From: an uncultured Clostridia bacterium
Lineage (GTDB): Bacteria; Bacillota; Clostridia; Lachnospirales; Lachnospiraceae
Assembly (NCBI GenBank): GCA_948472945.1
Contig: CAOKVX010000006.1
Span: 1-64,000, forward strand
Length of the DNA: 64,000 nt
Reading direction: 5' to 3'
Part shown: positions 47,488 through 55,428 of the stretch, piece after piece
Position numbering within the stretch: the first letter of the stretch is position 1
Layout: every line of letters begins with the position of its first letter
Made by a program: the position numbers and the translations under genes
Notes under the pieces: model-generated
Seen by the model: the letters and a program-made list of their open reading frames with translations, nothing else
What the model was told of the DNA's origin: nothing
Databases searched by the model: none

Positions 47488-47521
47488 GAATGGTACAGTA
47501 CGCTCGCGGACTGTACCATTC
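47488..47521 (+). terminator. Perfect 12-bp hairpin after xylB
   Basis: GAATGGTACAGT (47488-47499) and ACTGTACCATTC (47510-47521) with a GC-rich loop. No T-run follows, so termination is uncertain. A second, partial copy of the arm (ACTGTACC) lies at about 47450. Confidence 0.5.
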
Positions 47522-47531
47522 ATGTTCAGCC

Positions 47532-47547
47532 AGCTCAACGGCGCCAA
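47532..47547. repeat. Half copy of the AGCTCAACGGCGCCAA repeat
   Basis: The 16-nt word AGCTCAACGGCGCCAA occurs alone here, just before the 47579 gene. Full inverted pairs are at 47795-47854 and, shortened, at 18809-18843. A variant (TAGCTCACGGCGCCA) lies at 60651-60665. Confidence 0.6.
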
Positions 47548-47578
47548 GCACACATATCAATCAAAGGAGCATACCTAC

Positions 47579-47797
47579 ATGTTATCTTCTGACAAAAACA
47601 ACAATATTAAAGACAGTGACGACAATGATGATTTTTCAATTCACAATCGCTTTGAACAGATATATACCGAGACGGACGTGGACAGGAAAACCGAAATAAG
47701 GGACAGGATAAAATACGGTGACAGCCTTACAAAAATTGTCTTATCCATAGCCTTTTGGGGATTTTGGATATTCTGGATAATAGTTGCATTGATGTAG
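47579..47797 (+). CDS. Small membrane protein, unknown
   Basis: A 72-aa protein: an acidic N-terminus (MLSSDKNNNIKDSDDNDDF), an amphipathic middle (FEQIYTETDVDRKTEIRDRIKYGDS) and one C-terminal membrane segment rich in Trp/Phe/Ile (IVLSIAFWGFWIFWIIVALM). AAAGGAG lies 9 nt before the ATG. Its TAG stop is the first three bases of a perfect 17-bp inverted repeat. It is the first gene before DUF951 and the rpsF operon. No family is recognised. Confidence 0.7.
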   Translation: MLSSDKNNNIKDSDDNDDFSIHNRFEQIYTETDVDRKTEIRDRIKYGDSLTKIVLSIAFWGFWIFWIIVALM

Positions 47798-47854
47798 CTC
47801 AACGGCGCCAAAATACGCCGTCCTCGGCGGGTTCTAATTGGCGCCGTTGAGCTA
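47795..47854. repeat. Perfect 17-bp inverted repeat (AGCTCAACGGCGCCAA family)
   Basis: TAGCTCAACGGCGCCAA (47795-47811) and TTGGCGCCGTTGAGCTA (47838-47854), with a small ACGCCG-tcct-CGGCG hairpin inside. It begins with the stop codon of the small membrane protein gene. Confidence 0.8.
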
Positions 47855-47895
47855 ATCAAGGGTAACCATATAAAATTCATTTACAAGGAGCCGTT

Positions 47896-48081
47896 ATGGA
47901 TATACAGCTTGGAGATATACTGCGAATGAAAAAACATCACCCCTGCGGCAGTTATACATGGGAGGTAATCAGAACCGGAACAGATATACGGATGAAATGC
48001 ACAGGCTGCACTCATCAGGTAATGCTTCCTCGCCACAAGGTCGAAAAATCAGTCAGGGAAATTATTAAAAAGAAAAAGTAA
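47896..48081 (+). CDS. DUF951 domain protein
   Basis: A 61-aa protein starting MDIQLGDILRMKKHHPCGSYTWEVIRTGTDIRMKCTGCTHQVMLPRHKVEKSVR, the full DUF951 pattern. The KKxHPCG and CxxC cysteines could bind zinc, and the fold is thought to be SH3-like. It is usually found near ychF, parB or rpsF in Firmicutes, as here. AAGGAG precedes the ATG. Function unknown. Confidence 0.92.
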   Translation: MDIQLGDILRMKKHHPCGSYTWEVIRTGTDIRMKCTGCTHQVMLPRHKVEKSVREIIKKKK

Positions 48082-48098
48082 AATATTTGGTTTTTTAC

Positions 48099-48127
48099 TT
48101 GATTTTATGAAATACACATGGTATAAT
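48099..48127 (+). promoter_or_regulatory. Sigma-A promoter of the rpsF-ssb-rpsR operon
   Basis: TTGATT (48099-48104), 17-nt spacer, TATAAT (48122-48127). The roughly 75-nt leader before rpsF contains CTTTCC-aa-GGGGAAG-type pairing. That is where the S6:S18 autoregulatory RNA lies in many Firmicutes; I cannot confirm it by eye. Confidence 0.85.
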
Positions 48128-48205
48128 CAGTCCTTGTGGTGTATATTTTTCCTTGTTCTTTCCAAAGGGGAAGAGCCAAAGACCAAAAGGAGGTGCAAAG
48201 CAACT

Positions 48206-48493
48206 ATGAATAAATATGAATTAGCCTTAGTTGTTAATGCAAAGATCGAGGACGAAGCAAGAAATGCTACCGTTGAAAAAGTAAAAGAATATATTACGAC
48301 TTTCGGCGGAACTATCACTAACATCGATGAAGCAGGCAAGAAGCGTCTTGCCTATGAAATTCAGAAGATGCGTGAAGGCTTCTACTACTTCATTCAGTTT
48401 GATGCTGAATCAAGCAGTCCGGCCGAATTAGAGCAAAGACTTCGTATTATGGAAAATGTCCTCAGATACTTATGCGTTAGACAGGAAGCATAA
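48206..48493 (+). CDS. rpsF: 30S ribosomal protein S6
   Basis: A 95-aa S6 (MNKYELALVVNAKIEDEAR...ITNIDEAGKKRLAYEIQKMREGFYYFIQFD). The start at 48206 lies after AGGAGG; a longer frame starting at 48107 spans the promoter and is rejected. It binds S18 on the 30S platform. First gene of the rpsF-ssb-rpsR operon. Confidence 0.97.
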   Translation: MNKYELALVVNAKIEDEARNATVEKVKEYITTFGGTITNIDEAGKKRLAYEIQKMREGFYYFIQFDAESSSPAELEQRLRIMENVLRYLCVRQEA

Positions 48494-48511
48494 GAAACGG
48501 AGGTTTCAAAT

Positions 48512-48955
48512 ATGAATAAAATTATATTAATGGGTCGTCTGACACGTGACCCTGATATAAGATACTCACAGGGTGAAAATCAGCTTGCAATTGCTCGCTT
48601 TTCTCTTGCCGTGGACAGAAGATTCAAACGTCAGGGTGACCCTGATGCCGATTTTTTCAACTGTACTGCATTTGGAAGACAAGCTGAGTTTGTTGAAAAG
48701 TATCTGAAGCAGGGAACTAAAATATTACTTGCCGGCCGTGTACAGAACGACAACTACACCAATAAAAACGGTGAAAAAGTATACAGCGTACAGATAATCG
48801 CTGAGGAAATTGAGTTTGCAGAGAGCAAAAATGCTCAGGGAAATACAGGAGGCATGGGAGGTTTCCAGCCGCCGCAGCCTGACCTTTCCAACGCTGCAGA
48901 TGATGGATTTATCAATCTCCCTAACGGAATCGAGGAAGAATTACCATTTAGTTAA
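48512..48955 (+). CDS. ssb: Single-stranded DNA-binding protein
   Basis: A 147-aa SSB with the OB fold ([67 protein letters not shown]). A short Gly/Pro-rich linker follows, and the acidic protein-interaction tip ends in ELPFS. It protects single-stranded DNA. It sits between rpsF and rpsR as in most Firmicutes, 18 nt after rpsF with GGAGG. Confidence 0.97.
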   Translation: MNKIILMGRLTRDPDIRYSQGENQLAIARFSLAVDRRFKRQGDPDADFFNCTAFGRQAEFVEKYLKQGTKILLAGRVQNDNYTNKNGEKVYSVQIIAEEIEFAESKNAQGNTGGMGGFQPPQPDLSNAADDGFINLPNGIEEELPFS

Positions 48956-48993
48956 TACAGTTGTTAATTATTATTTGTCAGGAGGTTCGTATC

Positions 48994-49269
48994 ATGGCTT
49001 ATACAAAACCAGAAAAAGGCGACAGAGCCGATGCTCCTATGAAGAGACGTCCAAACCGCAGAAGAAGAAAGGTTTGCGCTTTCTGTGTTGATAAAGAGCA
49101 TAAGGATATAGATTATAAGGATATCAACAAACTTAAAAGATACATCTCAGAGCGTGGAAAGATTCTTCCAAGAAGGATTACAGGAAACTGCGCAAAGCAT
49201 CAGAGAGCTTTAACTGTTGCAATCAAGAGGGCGCGTCACGTTGCGTTGTTACCTTATACAGTAGATTAA
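48994..49269 (+). CDS. rpsR: 30S ribosomal protein S18
   Basis: A 91-aa S18. The ATG at 48994 follows AGGAGG; an in-frame ATG 33 nt earlier is rejected. The basic N-terminus [19 protein letters not shown] carries a CxxC pair, and NCAKHQR supplies further ligands, so this is the zinc-binding type of S18. Core [24 protein letters not shown] is standard. Confidence 0.97.
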   Translation: MAYTKPEKGDRADAPMKRRPNRRRRKVCAFCVDKEHKDIDYKDINKLKRYISERGKILPRRITGNCAKHQRALTVAIKRARHVALLPYTVD

Positions 49270-49290
49270 TTTACTATTTTTACAAACCTA

Positions 49291-49333
49291 GGCTGTCTCC
49301 CGGCGATTTTAATGCGTCGGCCGACAGCTTTTT
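49291..49333 (+). terminator. Terminator of the rpsF operon
   Basis: GCTGTC (49292-49297) pairs with GACAGC (49323-49328) with further inner GC pairing, followed by TTTTT. It lies about 20 nt after the rpsR stop. Confidence 0.85.
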
Positions 49334-49463
49334 AACTATGTAAAAAAATTATTTTCATGTCTTTATAAAGAATAACAAAATATCTAACGCAATATATAAT
49401 TTATAATTGTATTTAATGGATAATAATGTTTTTTTAGATAAAATAAAAAGGAATATATGAAAT

Positions 49464-50294
49464 ATGACGCATAACTTTTATGGCTTTATAAATTATGACG
49501 CCATCTCCCCCCTTCCAATGGTTTTGTACGACATGGGGGTTGAGCTTAGACAAAATGAAAACTATTATTACGATAATATCGACAGAAAAAATTACGACGG
49601 CTATATTATACAATACACGCTTAACGGATACGGCGTATATGAAAGTGAGGGCAGCTTATATAACCTTGAAAAAAATAAAGGATTTATAACGTGCGTGCCA
49701 AACAACAGCAAATATTACCTGCCTAATCACGGAGACTGCTTCTGGGAGTATATTTATGTACATTTCAACGGAAGTGTTGCCAAGCAATTCTATGAAGAAA
49801 TAAAGAAAGTCAGCGGTGATACATTCTCACTTCCGCCAGATAATCCTGCAATTCAATTGCTGGTAAATGAGTATGAGCTTTTAGAACACGGCAAACAATA
49901 CCGACGTTTTGAGTCGGGAGCTTTTATGTATAACTTCCTGACAACCCTGTTGAGGGAGATATCTGCACCCGGCTCATCCGGCAGCCAGATTACGGATGCA
50001 GTCAATCAGATTAACACTAATTATAATACAGACATCTCCCTGTCAGAGTTAAGTAAAAACCTTGGATTAACACCCTCACAGCTTTCGCGTTTATTTCATA
50101 ATGAAATGGGTATAACCCCTATTGAATACTTGACAAATGTGAGACTCGAACATTCAATGCAGCTCTTAACCATGACAAACCTTGGAATAAACGAGATTGC
50201 CTCGCTATGTGGTTTTTCAAACGGCAATTACTTTACAAAAGTTTTTAAAAAGAAACTCGGTTTAACTCCGTCCAAATATAGGACAAACCATTAA
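49464..50294 (+). CDS. AraC-family transcriptional regulator
   Basis: A 276-aa regulator with an N-terminal cupin-like sensing domain (YDGYIIQYTLNGYGVYESEGSLYNLEKNKGFITCVPN, HGDCFWEYIYVHFNG) and a C-terminal AraC domain (DISLSELSKNLGLTPSQLSRLFHNEMGITPIEYL, then LGINEIASLCGFSNGNYFTKVFKKKLGLTPSKYR). It ends 9 nt from the GH97 stop and faces it, so the pair is convergent. A regulatory link to GH97 is likely from position only. Overall layout is like the regulator at 15593 but sequence is clearly different. AAAGGA lies before the ATG. Confidence 0.88.
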   Translation: MTHNFYGFINYDAISPLPMVLYDMGVELRQNENYYYDNIDRKNYDGYIIQYTLNGYGVYESEGSLYNLEKNKGFITCVPNNSKYYLPNHGDCFWEYIYVHFNGSVAKQFYEEIKKVSGDTFSLPPDNPAIQLLVNEYELLEHGKQYRRFESGAFMYNFLTTLLREISAPGSSGSQITDAVNQINTNYNTDISLSELSKNLGLTPSQLSRLFHNEMGITPIEYLTNVRLEHSMQLLTMTNLGINEIASLCGFSNGNYFTKVFKKKLGLTPSKYRTNH

Positions 50295-50303
50295 TTTCAA
50301 CTG

Positions 50304-52727
50304 TTATTCCGAAATGTAAACTACCGCACCGTCCAGCTTTTCAAGTGAGATATCCATCTGTCCTCCGGCAGTAACCTGTCTCTCCTCTACGGTCAGCATA
50401 CCATCTTCATCTGCCGAATAAATATATGCGGTATATGCCTTTCCGCTTTCAAGAAAATCAAGCTTTACCGACATTGTTCTGGCATCTTTTGTCATCGAAC
50501 CGATAAACCACTCTCCGCCATGTCTTCTCACATATGTAATAAACTCACCCGGCTCAGCTTCACCGTCGGGTATAAATGATTCATCCCATGTAGGATACAA
50601 CGCCTGTAAAAACGGCAAACCAACATAATCCCTGTACTCTTTGGCGGGTGCGGCAAGATGAATCAGTCCGGATTCATAAACTACTGATTTTGCTATCGCA
50701 AATCCTTCTGTCTCACCGTTGTTGTTTTTTATATCCTTACAAGCCGGAGTGTAATCCATTGAGCCCAGTATATTTCTAGTAAACGGGAACATCAGGCAAT
50801 TTGCCGACGACGGATTATTGCTCCATATACGGTTTTCCTCTCCCAGCACCGCTTCAGTCGTAAGAATGTTAGGGTAAGTCCTGCTCTCTCCCCCAGGCGC
50901 TATACAGCCATGATACAAGACCATAAAGTGATACTTTGCCCCTATTACAGCGACATTCTCCATTACATTCAGAACCTGCTGCTCCTCGCCTTCAAAATAA
51001 TCGGTCTTAACTCCGACAGCTCCCGCCTCCGCCCATTTCGAGAACAATTTTTCCATATCCTCAGGCGTAGTCATCTCCCAATAATTAATCCAGCAAAATA
51101 CTTTTACTCCCTTTGAATCGGCGTAATCACACAATTCATCAAGTCTGTCCTCAAACGTCCTCCAGCCCACGTCAAGACATATGTATTCAAATCCGTACTC
51201 AGCCGCCATGTCTATGTAATCTTTATGCATGTTAAAGTTACCTTGATTATTTCCATCCGACCACCACGACCAGAGTACTTTTCCGGGCTTTATCCAGCTT
51301 GTATCGCTGTAAAGTTCAGCATGTTTACTTTCTGACGGAGCAGGATTCAAGTTTGTAATAAGTGTGCTCGTGCAGAACTTATTATAATTATTTGATATAA
51401 CCATTGCCCTCCACGGTGTTGAGAAACCGTTTACCGTCTCAACTTCAGTTATGTCTTTCTGGTCAACATTGACAAGGTCAAGACTGGTATTATCTCTTTT
51501 CGCCTGTTCCTCAAGCGGAATTGTCTCATCCCTTGCGTCGCCAAAATCCCATCTCAACACGTTGCTTCTGGCCGATTTTGCAAGGCGGCTCCTGCAAAAT
51601 TCCCCATTATTATTGTAAATCTGAGCCTCACTTGTCAAAATCCAGTAATCTTCCACATTTGCAAGCAGAGGTGGATGATATTCCGCCGAATCATTCACAA
51701 AACGGTTATATTCTTTTTTGTCAAATCCATTTTCGCACGTATTAATCCATGCAAGTCCTCCCCAAGTTACAGTGCCCTCAGGAAATACAATTGCAGACGT
51801 CTCCTCAGTACATACCAGTTCCGCTCCGTTTCCATAAGTTACATCAGCGTAACGGTATGCAAAACCATCATTGTAAACTCGCACAAGCAAATCAAAGTAT
51901 GCTCCGTCATCATTGGAAAACCTTATTGTCCTCTCCTGACAATTATTCACCGACGTTGCATTTGCGAGCGTCATCGTTTCAAACTCCTCGTAAATCTCAT
52001 CAACATATGAGCCTTTATTGTCGCAGACAAGACCTGTCGAGAGGTCCGTATCAGATAATACAAGGCCGAGCGGAGATATCTCCACAACCTGTAAGCCGTC
52101 GCACACTACATTATAATAATAACAATCCTCTGAATCTCTCCAAATATTGACCTTATATCTTCCGTCAATGGAGTATGTAGTAAGATCTGTAAGCTTTGTG
52201 TAATCTCCCACCGACTCCGGTTCTGAGTCAGGAACCGTAATGCGGGTTCTAAGCGGCCTGACTGTAGGCGACGGGGGCTGATTCGGCGCTTCTGTTACAG
52301 ACGGTCCGTTATGCGTAGGTGCCGGAAGCAAAATATCTGGATTTTTTGAAATTTTTCCCGGTTCTTTATCTTTCACCTTAATCTTAATTATTACGCTCTT
52401 CTTTTTATATTTCACGGTTATTGTTGTGCTGCCCTTTTTCAGTGCTTTCACTGTAAAAGAGTAATTTTTTTTCTGTTTTTTTGTTCTTGTAACCTTTGCA
52501 ATCTTTTTGTTGGCGCATTTGACGTCAACTTTATTTTTTGAATTTTTAATTGTACGCAGCGCTTTCCCCTGCAGGACAACTTTTTTCGAGCTTCCGGCAG
52601 CCAGCGTAATCGTACTCACTTTCTTTTTGACATTAAACGCCTGAATTATGCCTGTCTGAACTATAAAGCATACTGCCAGCATCACCGTGGTGCCTATGAC
52701 AATCGTCTTTCTTATCTTTCCTTTCAT
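50304..52727 (-). CDS. Secreted glycoside hydrolase family 97
   Basis: An 807-aa exported enzyme. Signal peptide (1-30), then a Lys-rich Ig-like domain (about 33-125: STITLAAGSSKKVVLQGK...GSTTITVKYKKKSVIIKIK), a Pro/Thr linker, the GH97 N-terminal beta-sandwich (about 185-450: YNVVCDGLQVVEISPLGLVL), and the (beta/alpha)8 catalytic domain (about 480-710: YICLDVGWRTFEDRLDELCDYADSKGVKVFCW, GVKTDYFEGEEQ, LTTEAVLGEENRIW). A C-terminal beta domain completes it. GH97 enzymes are alpha-glucosidases or alpha-galactosidases. The Asp in KTDYF (about residue 576) sits where retaining alpha-galactosidases carry their nucleophile, so a retaining alpha-galactosidase is my preferred guess. The lysine-rich Ig-like domain may bind the cell wall. 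Confidence 0.9.
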   Translation of the reverse strand: MKGKIRKTIVIGTTVMLAVCFIVQTGIIQAFNVKKKVSTITLAAGSSKKVVLQGKALRTIKNSKNKVDVKCANKKIAKVTRTKKQKKNYSFTVKALKKGSTTITVKYKKKSVIIKIKVKDKEPGKISKNPDILLPAPTHNGPSVTEAPNQPPSPTVRPLRTRITVPDSEPESVGDYTKLTDLTTYSIDGRYKVNIWRDSEDCYYYNVVCDGLQVVEISPLGLVLSDTDLSTGLVCDNKGSYVDEIYEEFETMTLANATSVNNCQERTIRFSNDDGAYFDLLVRVYNDGFAYRYADVTYGNGAELVCTEETSAIVFPEGTVTWGGLAWINTCENGFDKKEYNRFVNDSAEYHPPLLANVEDYWILTSEAQIYNNNGEFCRSRLAKSARSNVLRWDFGDARDETIPLEEQAKRDNTSLDLVNVDQKDITEVETVNGFSTPWRAMVISNNYNKFCTSTLITNLNPAPSESKHAELYSDTSWIKPGKVLWSWWSDGNNQGNFNMHKDYIDMAAEYGFEYICLDVGWRTFEDRLDELCDYADSKGVKVFCWINYWEMTTPEDMEKLFSKWAEAGAVGVKTDYFEGEEQQVLNVMENVAVIGAKYHFMVLYHGCIAPGGESRTYPNILTTEAVLGEENRIWSNNPSSANCLMFPFTRNILGSMDYTPACKDIKNNNGETEGFAIAKSVVYESGLIHLAAPAKEYRDYVGLPFLQALYPTWDESFIPDGEAEPGEFITYVRRHGGEWFIGSMTKDARTMSVKLDFLESGKAYTAYIYSADEDGMLTVEERQVTAGGQMDISLEKLDGAVVYISE

Positions 52728-52914
52728 AACCTTGCCCTCCTTTTTAATTAATCAAACCCCGCATATATGCAATAACCATATAATTCATTTATTAATCACA
52801 AAACAAATGCGTGTAAATTATAATCGTTAAATTGTATTAATAATACAACGGCGCGGTTTGACTTGTTTAACTGATTATCTCATATAATACAAAGGGGGCG
52901 CAACCGTAATGTTT

Positions 52915-54339
52915 TTAAAAAAGGGTAATTTTTTGCTTCATATATTTTTCAAAATCTTTTTTCATATGTATATAATTTTTTTTCTGGTCATAAAAGAACG
53001 TATTATTAGTCCGGGCATATTCGGCAAGCCAGTCGTCAAGGTCCTTATCCTCCTTATACGAGTAGGCAATCATCGCAAGCAGCGATAATCTGTTGTTCTC
53101 GCTCAGCAATTTTGAGCCCACCTTTATAGTTTTATCCTGAAGGTCGTCCAAAGTTTCGCTGTAAAAATCTATATCATCATGGAGTTGTTCAATATCAACC
53201 CCGACATTCTCCGATATAAATGTCTCAACTTGCATACGGCTGTAATCTGTTTCAATATGTTCAATGCAAGGGCTGTCTTTCACACCGAAATAAGCATTCA
53301 TAAGATTTTCCAGCAAATTTAATTTTGCAGTTATCACCGACTTATCCTTAGTGCCTTTTCCTTTGTCAACCTCGTCAAACAGCTCGCCTTCCACCTTAAT
53401 GAATCTGAGCTTTCGCTCAAAATCAATCAAAAATTTTGCAAATTTTGCGTCCTTAACTCCAAGATTAGTAAACCTGTCAAACAGCGTCAAAAAAATAAAT
53501 GAGTTCTTGCTGTTGAATATATATTTTGTATCGTCTTTAATTATCTTTTCAAGCCTGCGCAAATTGTCGGAAAGTTTTCCAAACTCATCCTTAGTCGCAT
53601 TTTTGTTGAGATAACTACATATTGACTTGGTCTGTTTTTTCCAATTTTCAAGATGAAACATGCACATTACAGTCTCAACAACAACCCTTTCAGGCACTCC
53701 TTTAGTTTTTTCCTTTTCATTAAAATCACTGTTTTCAATAAAAAAACTTCTCTCAGTAATTCTTCTTATATCTCTTGCAAAATTATCAATATAAGTAAAA
53801 GCCTTTTGGCTCGTGTTCATAGATGTATGATTGTTGTACCTCTTGATAAGCTGTGAAATACGGTGGGCGTCACAATTTTCATGAATCGCTGTCTCAATCT
53901 GGTATTCGTCAAACCTCTTTTTCAGTTCTTCCGGCAGCTGTTCATATGTCTTATTCTTTATGTCAAACTCAGAGTCTTCCCATATTAAGTTGCCGTCGCC
54001 GTCCGTAACGACTTCTCCATGTTCATCCCTCATTTTTGAACTGAAACGAACAATTGAATTTTCAATAGCCGGTGAAATCTTATAATTGCCGTATCTGAAT
54101 TTCCTAAAGGCCCCGCTTCTCTGTCCGCCGTCCACAATCCAAAGCTGTGAGTTATCCTCTTCACCCAAAATCACAGGCGGTATATAGTCTTCCGTGAGCA
54201 CCGTCATTATAAGTCCGTTAATCTGTTCACTGTTCCAGACAAACTGCCTCTGAACATCCGCGTCGTTGCGTATATCCTTATCGGCAATTTTTTTTAAATA
54301 CATATCCATTGTATAAGTCTGTTTCCTAGGTTTCGCCAT
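52915..54339 (-). CDS. DUF262 (ParB-like fold) protein in the phage-like module
   Basis: A 474-aa protein with the DUF262 N-terminal pattern: DVQRQFVWNSEQINGLIMTVL, then YIPPVIL and LWIVDGGQRSGAFRKF (the DGxQR motif). This fold is found in GmrSD-type DNA-modifying or NTP-using enzymes and in ParB-like nucleases. The C-terminal half is helical and lacks a visible HNH motif, so it is not a complete type IV restriction enzyme. GGAGGGG precedes the ATG. It lies 21 nt after the sigma-like gene and shares its SOS-type promoter. Its role in the element (DNA processing, regulation or defence) is unknown. Confidence 0.82.
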   Translation of the reverse strand: MAKPRKQTYTMDMYLKKIADKDIRNDADVQRQFVWNSEQINGLIMTVLTEDYIPPVILGEEDNSQLWIVDGGQRSGAFRKFRYGNYKISPAIENSIVRFSSKMRDEHGEVVTDGDGNLIWEDSEFDIKNKTYEQLPEELKKRFDEYQIETAIHENCDAHRISQLIKRYNNHTSMNTSQKAFTYIDNFARDIRRITERSFFIENSDFNEKEKTKGVPERVVVETVMCMFHLENWKKQTKSICSYLNKNATKDEFGKLSDNLRRLEKIIKDDTKYIFNSKNSFIFLTLFDRFTNLGVKDAKFAKFLIDFERKLRFIKVEGELFDEVDKGKGTKDKSVITAKLNLLENLMNAYFGVKDSPCIEHIETDYSRMQVETFISENVGVDIEQLHDDIDFYSETLDDLQDKTIKVGSKLLSENNRLSLLAMIAYSYKEDKDLDDWLAEYARTNNTFFYDQKKNYIHMKKDFEKYMKQKITLF

Positions 54340-54360
54340 TGTATACCCCTCCGTTTCACA

Positions 54361-55032
54361 TCAATAAAGTACCGATACGTTCCTGTATGCATGAATCGCC
54401 GCATTGCAGTCGCTATACTGCCTGACGCTTATATTCAGCATCCCCCTTATCTCGCCGGGCGAATATCCGTCAGCCGTCAATTGCAGCACATTCTTTTGAA
54501 GCGTGGACAATCTGTCAAGATACGCCTGCATCCTATCGCTGTATTCCTGTCCCTCCTTTTCAATTACCTCTTGTTCCAAATTAAACCCATCCGGGAGCGT
54601 TTCTCCTAATGTAACGAAGGTATCACTCATCTTATTGCCGCTTGGAGCAATATTTCTGTCAAGAGAATCATCGCCTACATGTTTTTCGACAAAGATAACA
54701 TTGCCGTATTCATCCTCATTTTTTATCTGTAAAACTGTTTTTCGCTTATATCTGTTGCTCATTGTCAGATATGTTTTAAACCTATTGACAAGACATGAAT
54801 ACAAAAACGTATCAAACGACTGTGAATTGTCATATCTTCCCAGAACATCGACAAACACTTCATTGGATAACGAGTAAAATTCACCGTAATCGACTGAGTG
54901 CGAAAGGCCCAGCCTGAACAAGATTTTATCGGCCATTCCACGCAGTTTCTTGGCGTTATCCGCATAATAATCTTTCAATATTGTACGCAAATTTTGCTTC
55001 TTCGCCCTATGACTTATTATTTTTTCTTTCAT
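54361..55032 (-). CDS. Sigma-70-family-like factor of the phage-like module
   Basis: A 223-aa protein. Residues 40-100 resemble sigma region 2 (DYGEFYSLSNEVFVDVLGRYDNSQSFDTFLYSCLVNRFKTYL...RYKRK), followed by a linker. Residues 165-220 resemble region 4 (RMQAYLDRLSTLQKNVLQLTADGYSPGEIRGMLNISVRQYSDCNAAIHAYR), a helix-turn-helix. This is the ECF-like two-domain layout but diverged. It is transcribed from a perfect promoter overlapped by an SOS box and is co-transcribed with the DUF262 gene. It faces away from the polymerase-like gene and may activate the rightward genes; that is inference. Confidence 0.78.
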   Translation of the reverse strand: MKEKIISHRAKKQNLRTILKDYYADNAKKLRGMADKILFRLGLSHSVDYGEFYSLSNEVFVDVLGRYDNSQSFDTFLYSCLVNRFKTYLTMSNRYKRKTVLQIKNEDEYGNVIFVEKHVGDDSLDRNIAPSGNKMSDTFVTLGETLPDGFNLEQEVIEKEGQEYSDRMQAYLDRLSTLQKNVLQLTADGYSPGEIRGMLNISVRQYSDCNAAIHAYRNVSVLY

Positions 55033-55097
55033 ATTATCACCTGCACTTTTGTTTTTATTATGTAATTTTACCTAGTTTCTCTTAAGAGTGTAATTGC

Positions 55098-55126
55098 ATT
55101 ATAGAACATCTGTTCTGATATGTCAA
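55098..55126 (-). promoter_or_regulatory. Consensus promoter of the sigma-like/DUF262 operon
   Basis: On the minus strand TTGACA (55126-55121), 17-nt spacer, TATAAT (55103-55098): both hexamers are perfect consensus. Transcription would start near 55091, about 60 nt before the sigma-like gene. Confidence 0.88.
55103..55116. promoter_or_regulatory. Predicted LexA (SOS) operator
   Basis: AGAACATCTGTTCT (55103-55116) is an inverted repeat around TC and matches the Gram-positive LexA box CGAACATATGTTCG at 11 of 14 positions, including all eight GAAC/GTTC bases. It lies inside the spacer of the consensus promoter, so LexA binding would block RNA polymerase. Confidence 0.78.
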
Positions 55127-55206
55127 CCGCAATATTTTTTAGTTCTGTTGAAATAAAAACGGAGAAATAACATAACAGAAAAGCTGCAAAAGGAGGAAAA
55201 TACACT

Positions 55207-55404
55207 ATGGTTCTAAAAATCAACAACAGACACATTAACGAAAATAGTAAATTTTTTGGAGGCGAGATATATAGAAAGGATTATGACGCACACCATACTA
55301 TGGCTGATATAGCTGCGAGAATCGCGGCCGACCAAAGATTTGAAAAAAGGTGTCTTCAAAATGCGGAACTAAGAAAACTTCGCAATAATTTCTCATCTAA
55401 ATGA
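55207..55404 (+). CDS. Small protein before the polymerase-like gene
   Basis: A 65-aa basic protein (MVLKINNRHINENSKFFGGEIYRKDYDAHHTMADIAARIAADQRFEKRCLQNAELRKLRNNFSSK) with a strong AAAAGGAGG 10 nt before its ATG. It is mostly helical in its C-terminal half. No family is recognised. It is the first rightward gene after the SOS promoter region and ends 24 nt before the 836-aa gene. It may be an early regulator or a polymerase partner, but nothing in the sequence proves this. Confidence 0.68.
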   Translation: MVLKINNRHINENSKFFGGEIYRKDYDAHHTMADIAARIAADQRFEKRCLQNAELRKLRNNFSSK

Positions 55405-55428
55405 TATTTAATTCAAAGGAGTGATAAT

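Noticed and set aside
48107-48205. Longer start for rpsF
   Set aside because: The extension runs across the -10 box at 48122-48127 and the leader; S6 begins at MNKYELALVV in the family.
49270-49463. A small gene between rpsR and the AraC gene
   Set aside because: Only the terminator and AT-rich sequence are present; no open frame with a ribosome site.
52915-54339. Type IV restriction enzyme GmrSD
   Set aside because: Only the DUF262 half is recognisable; no HNH motif of the DUF1524 half is visible and no partner gene is adjacent.
52728-55206. Prophage attachment site at the left edge
   Set aside because: No tRNA gene, integrase or direct repeat is visible at the edge, so the boundary cannot be placed from this window.
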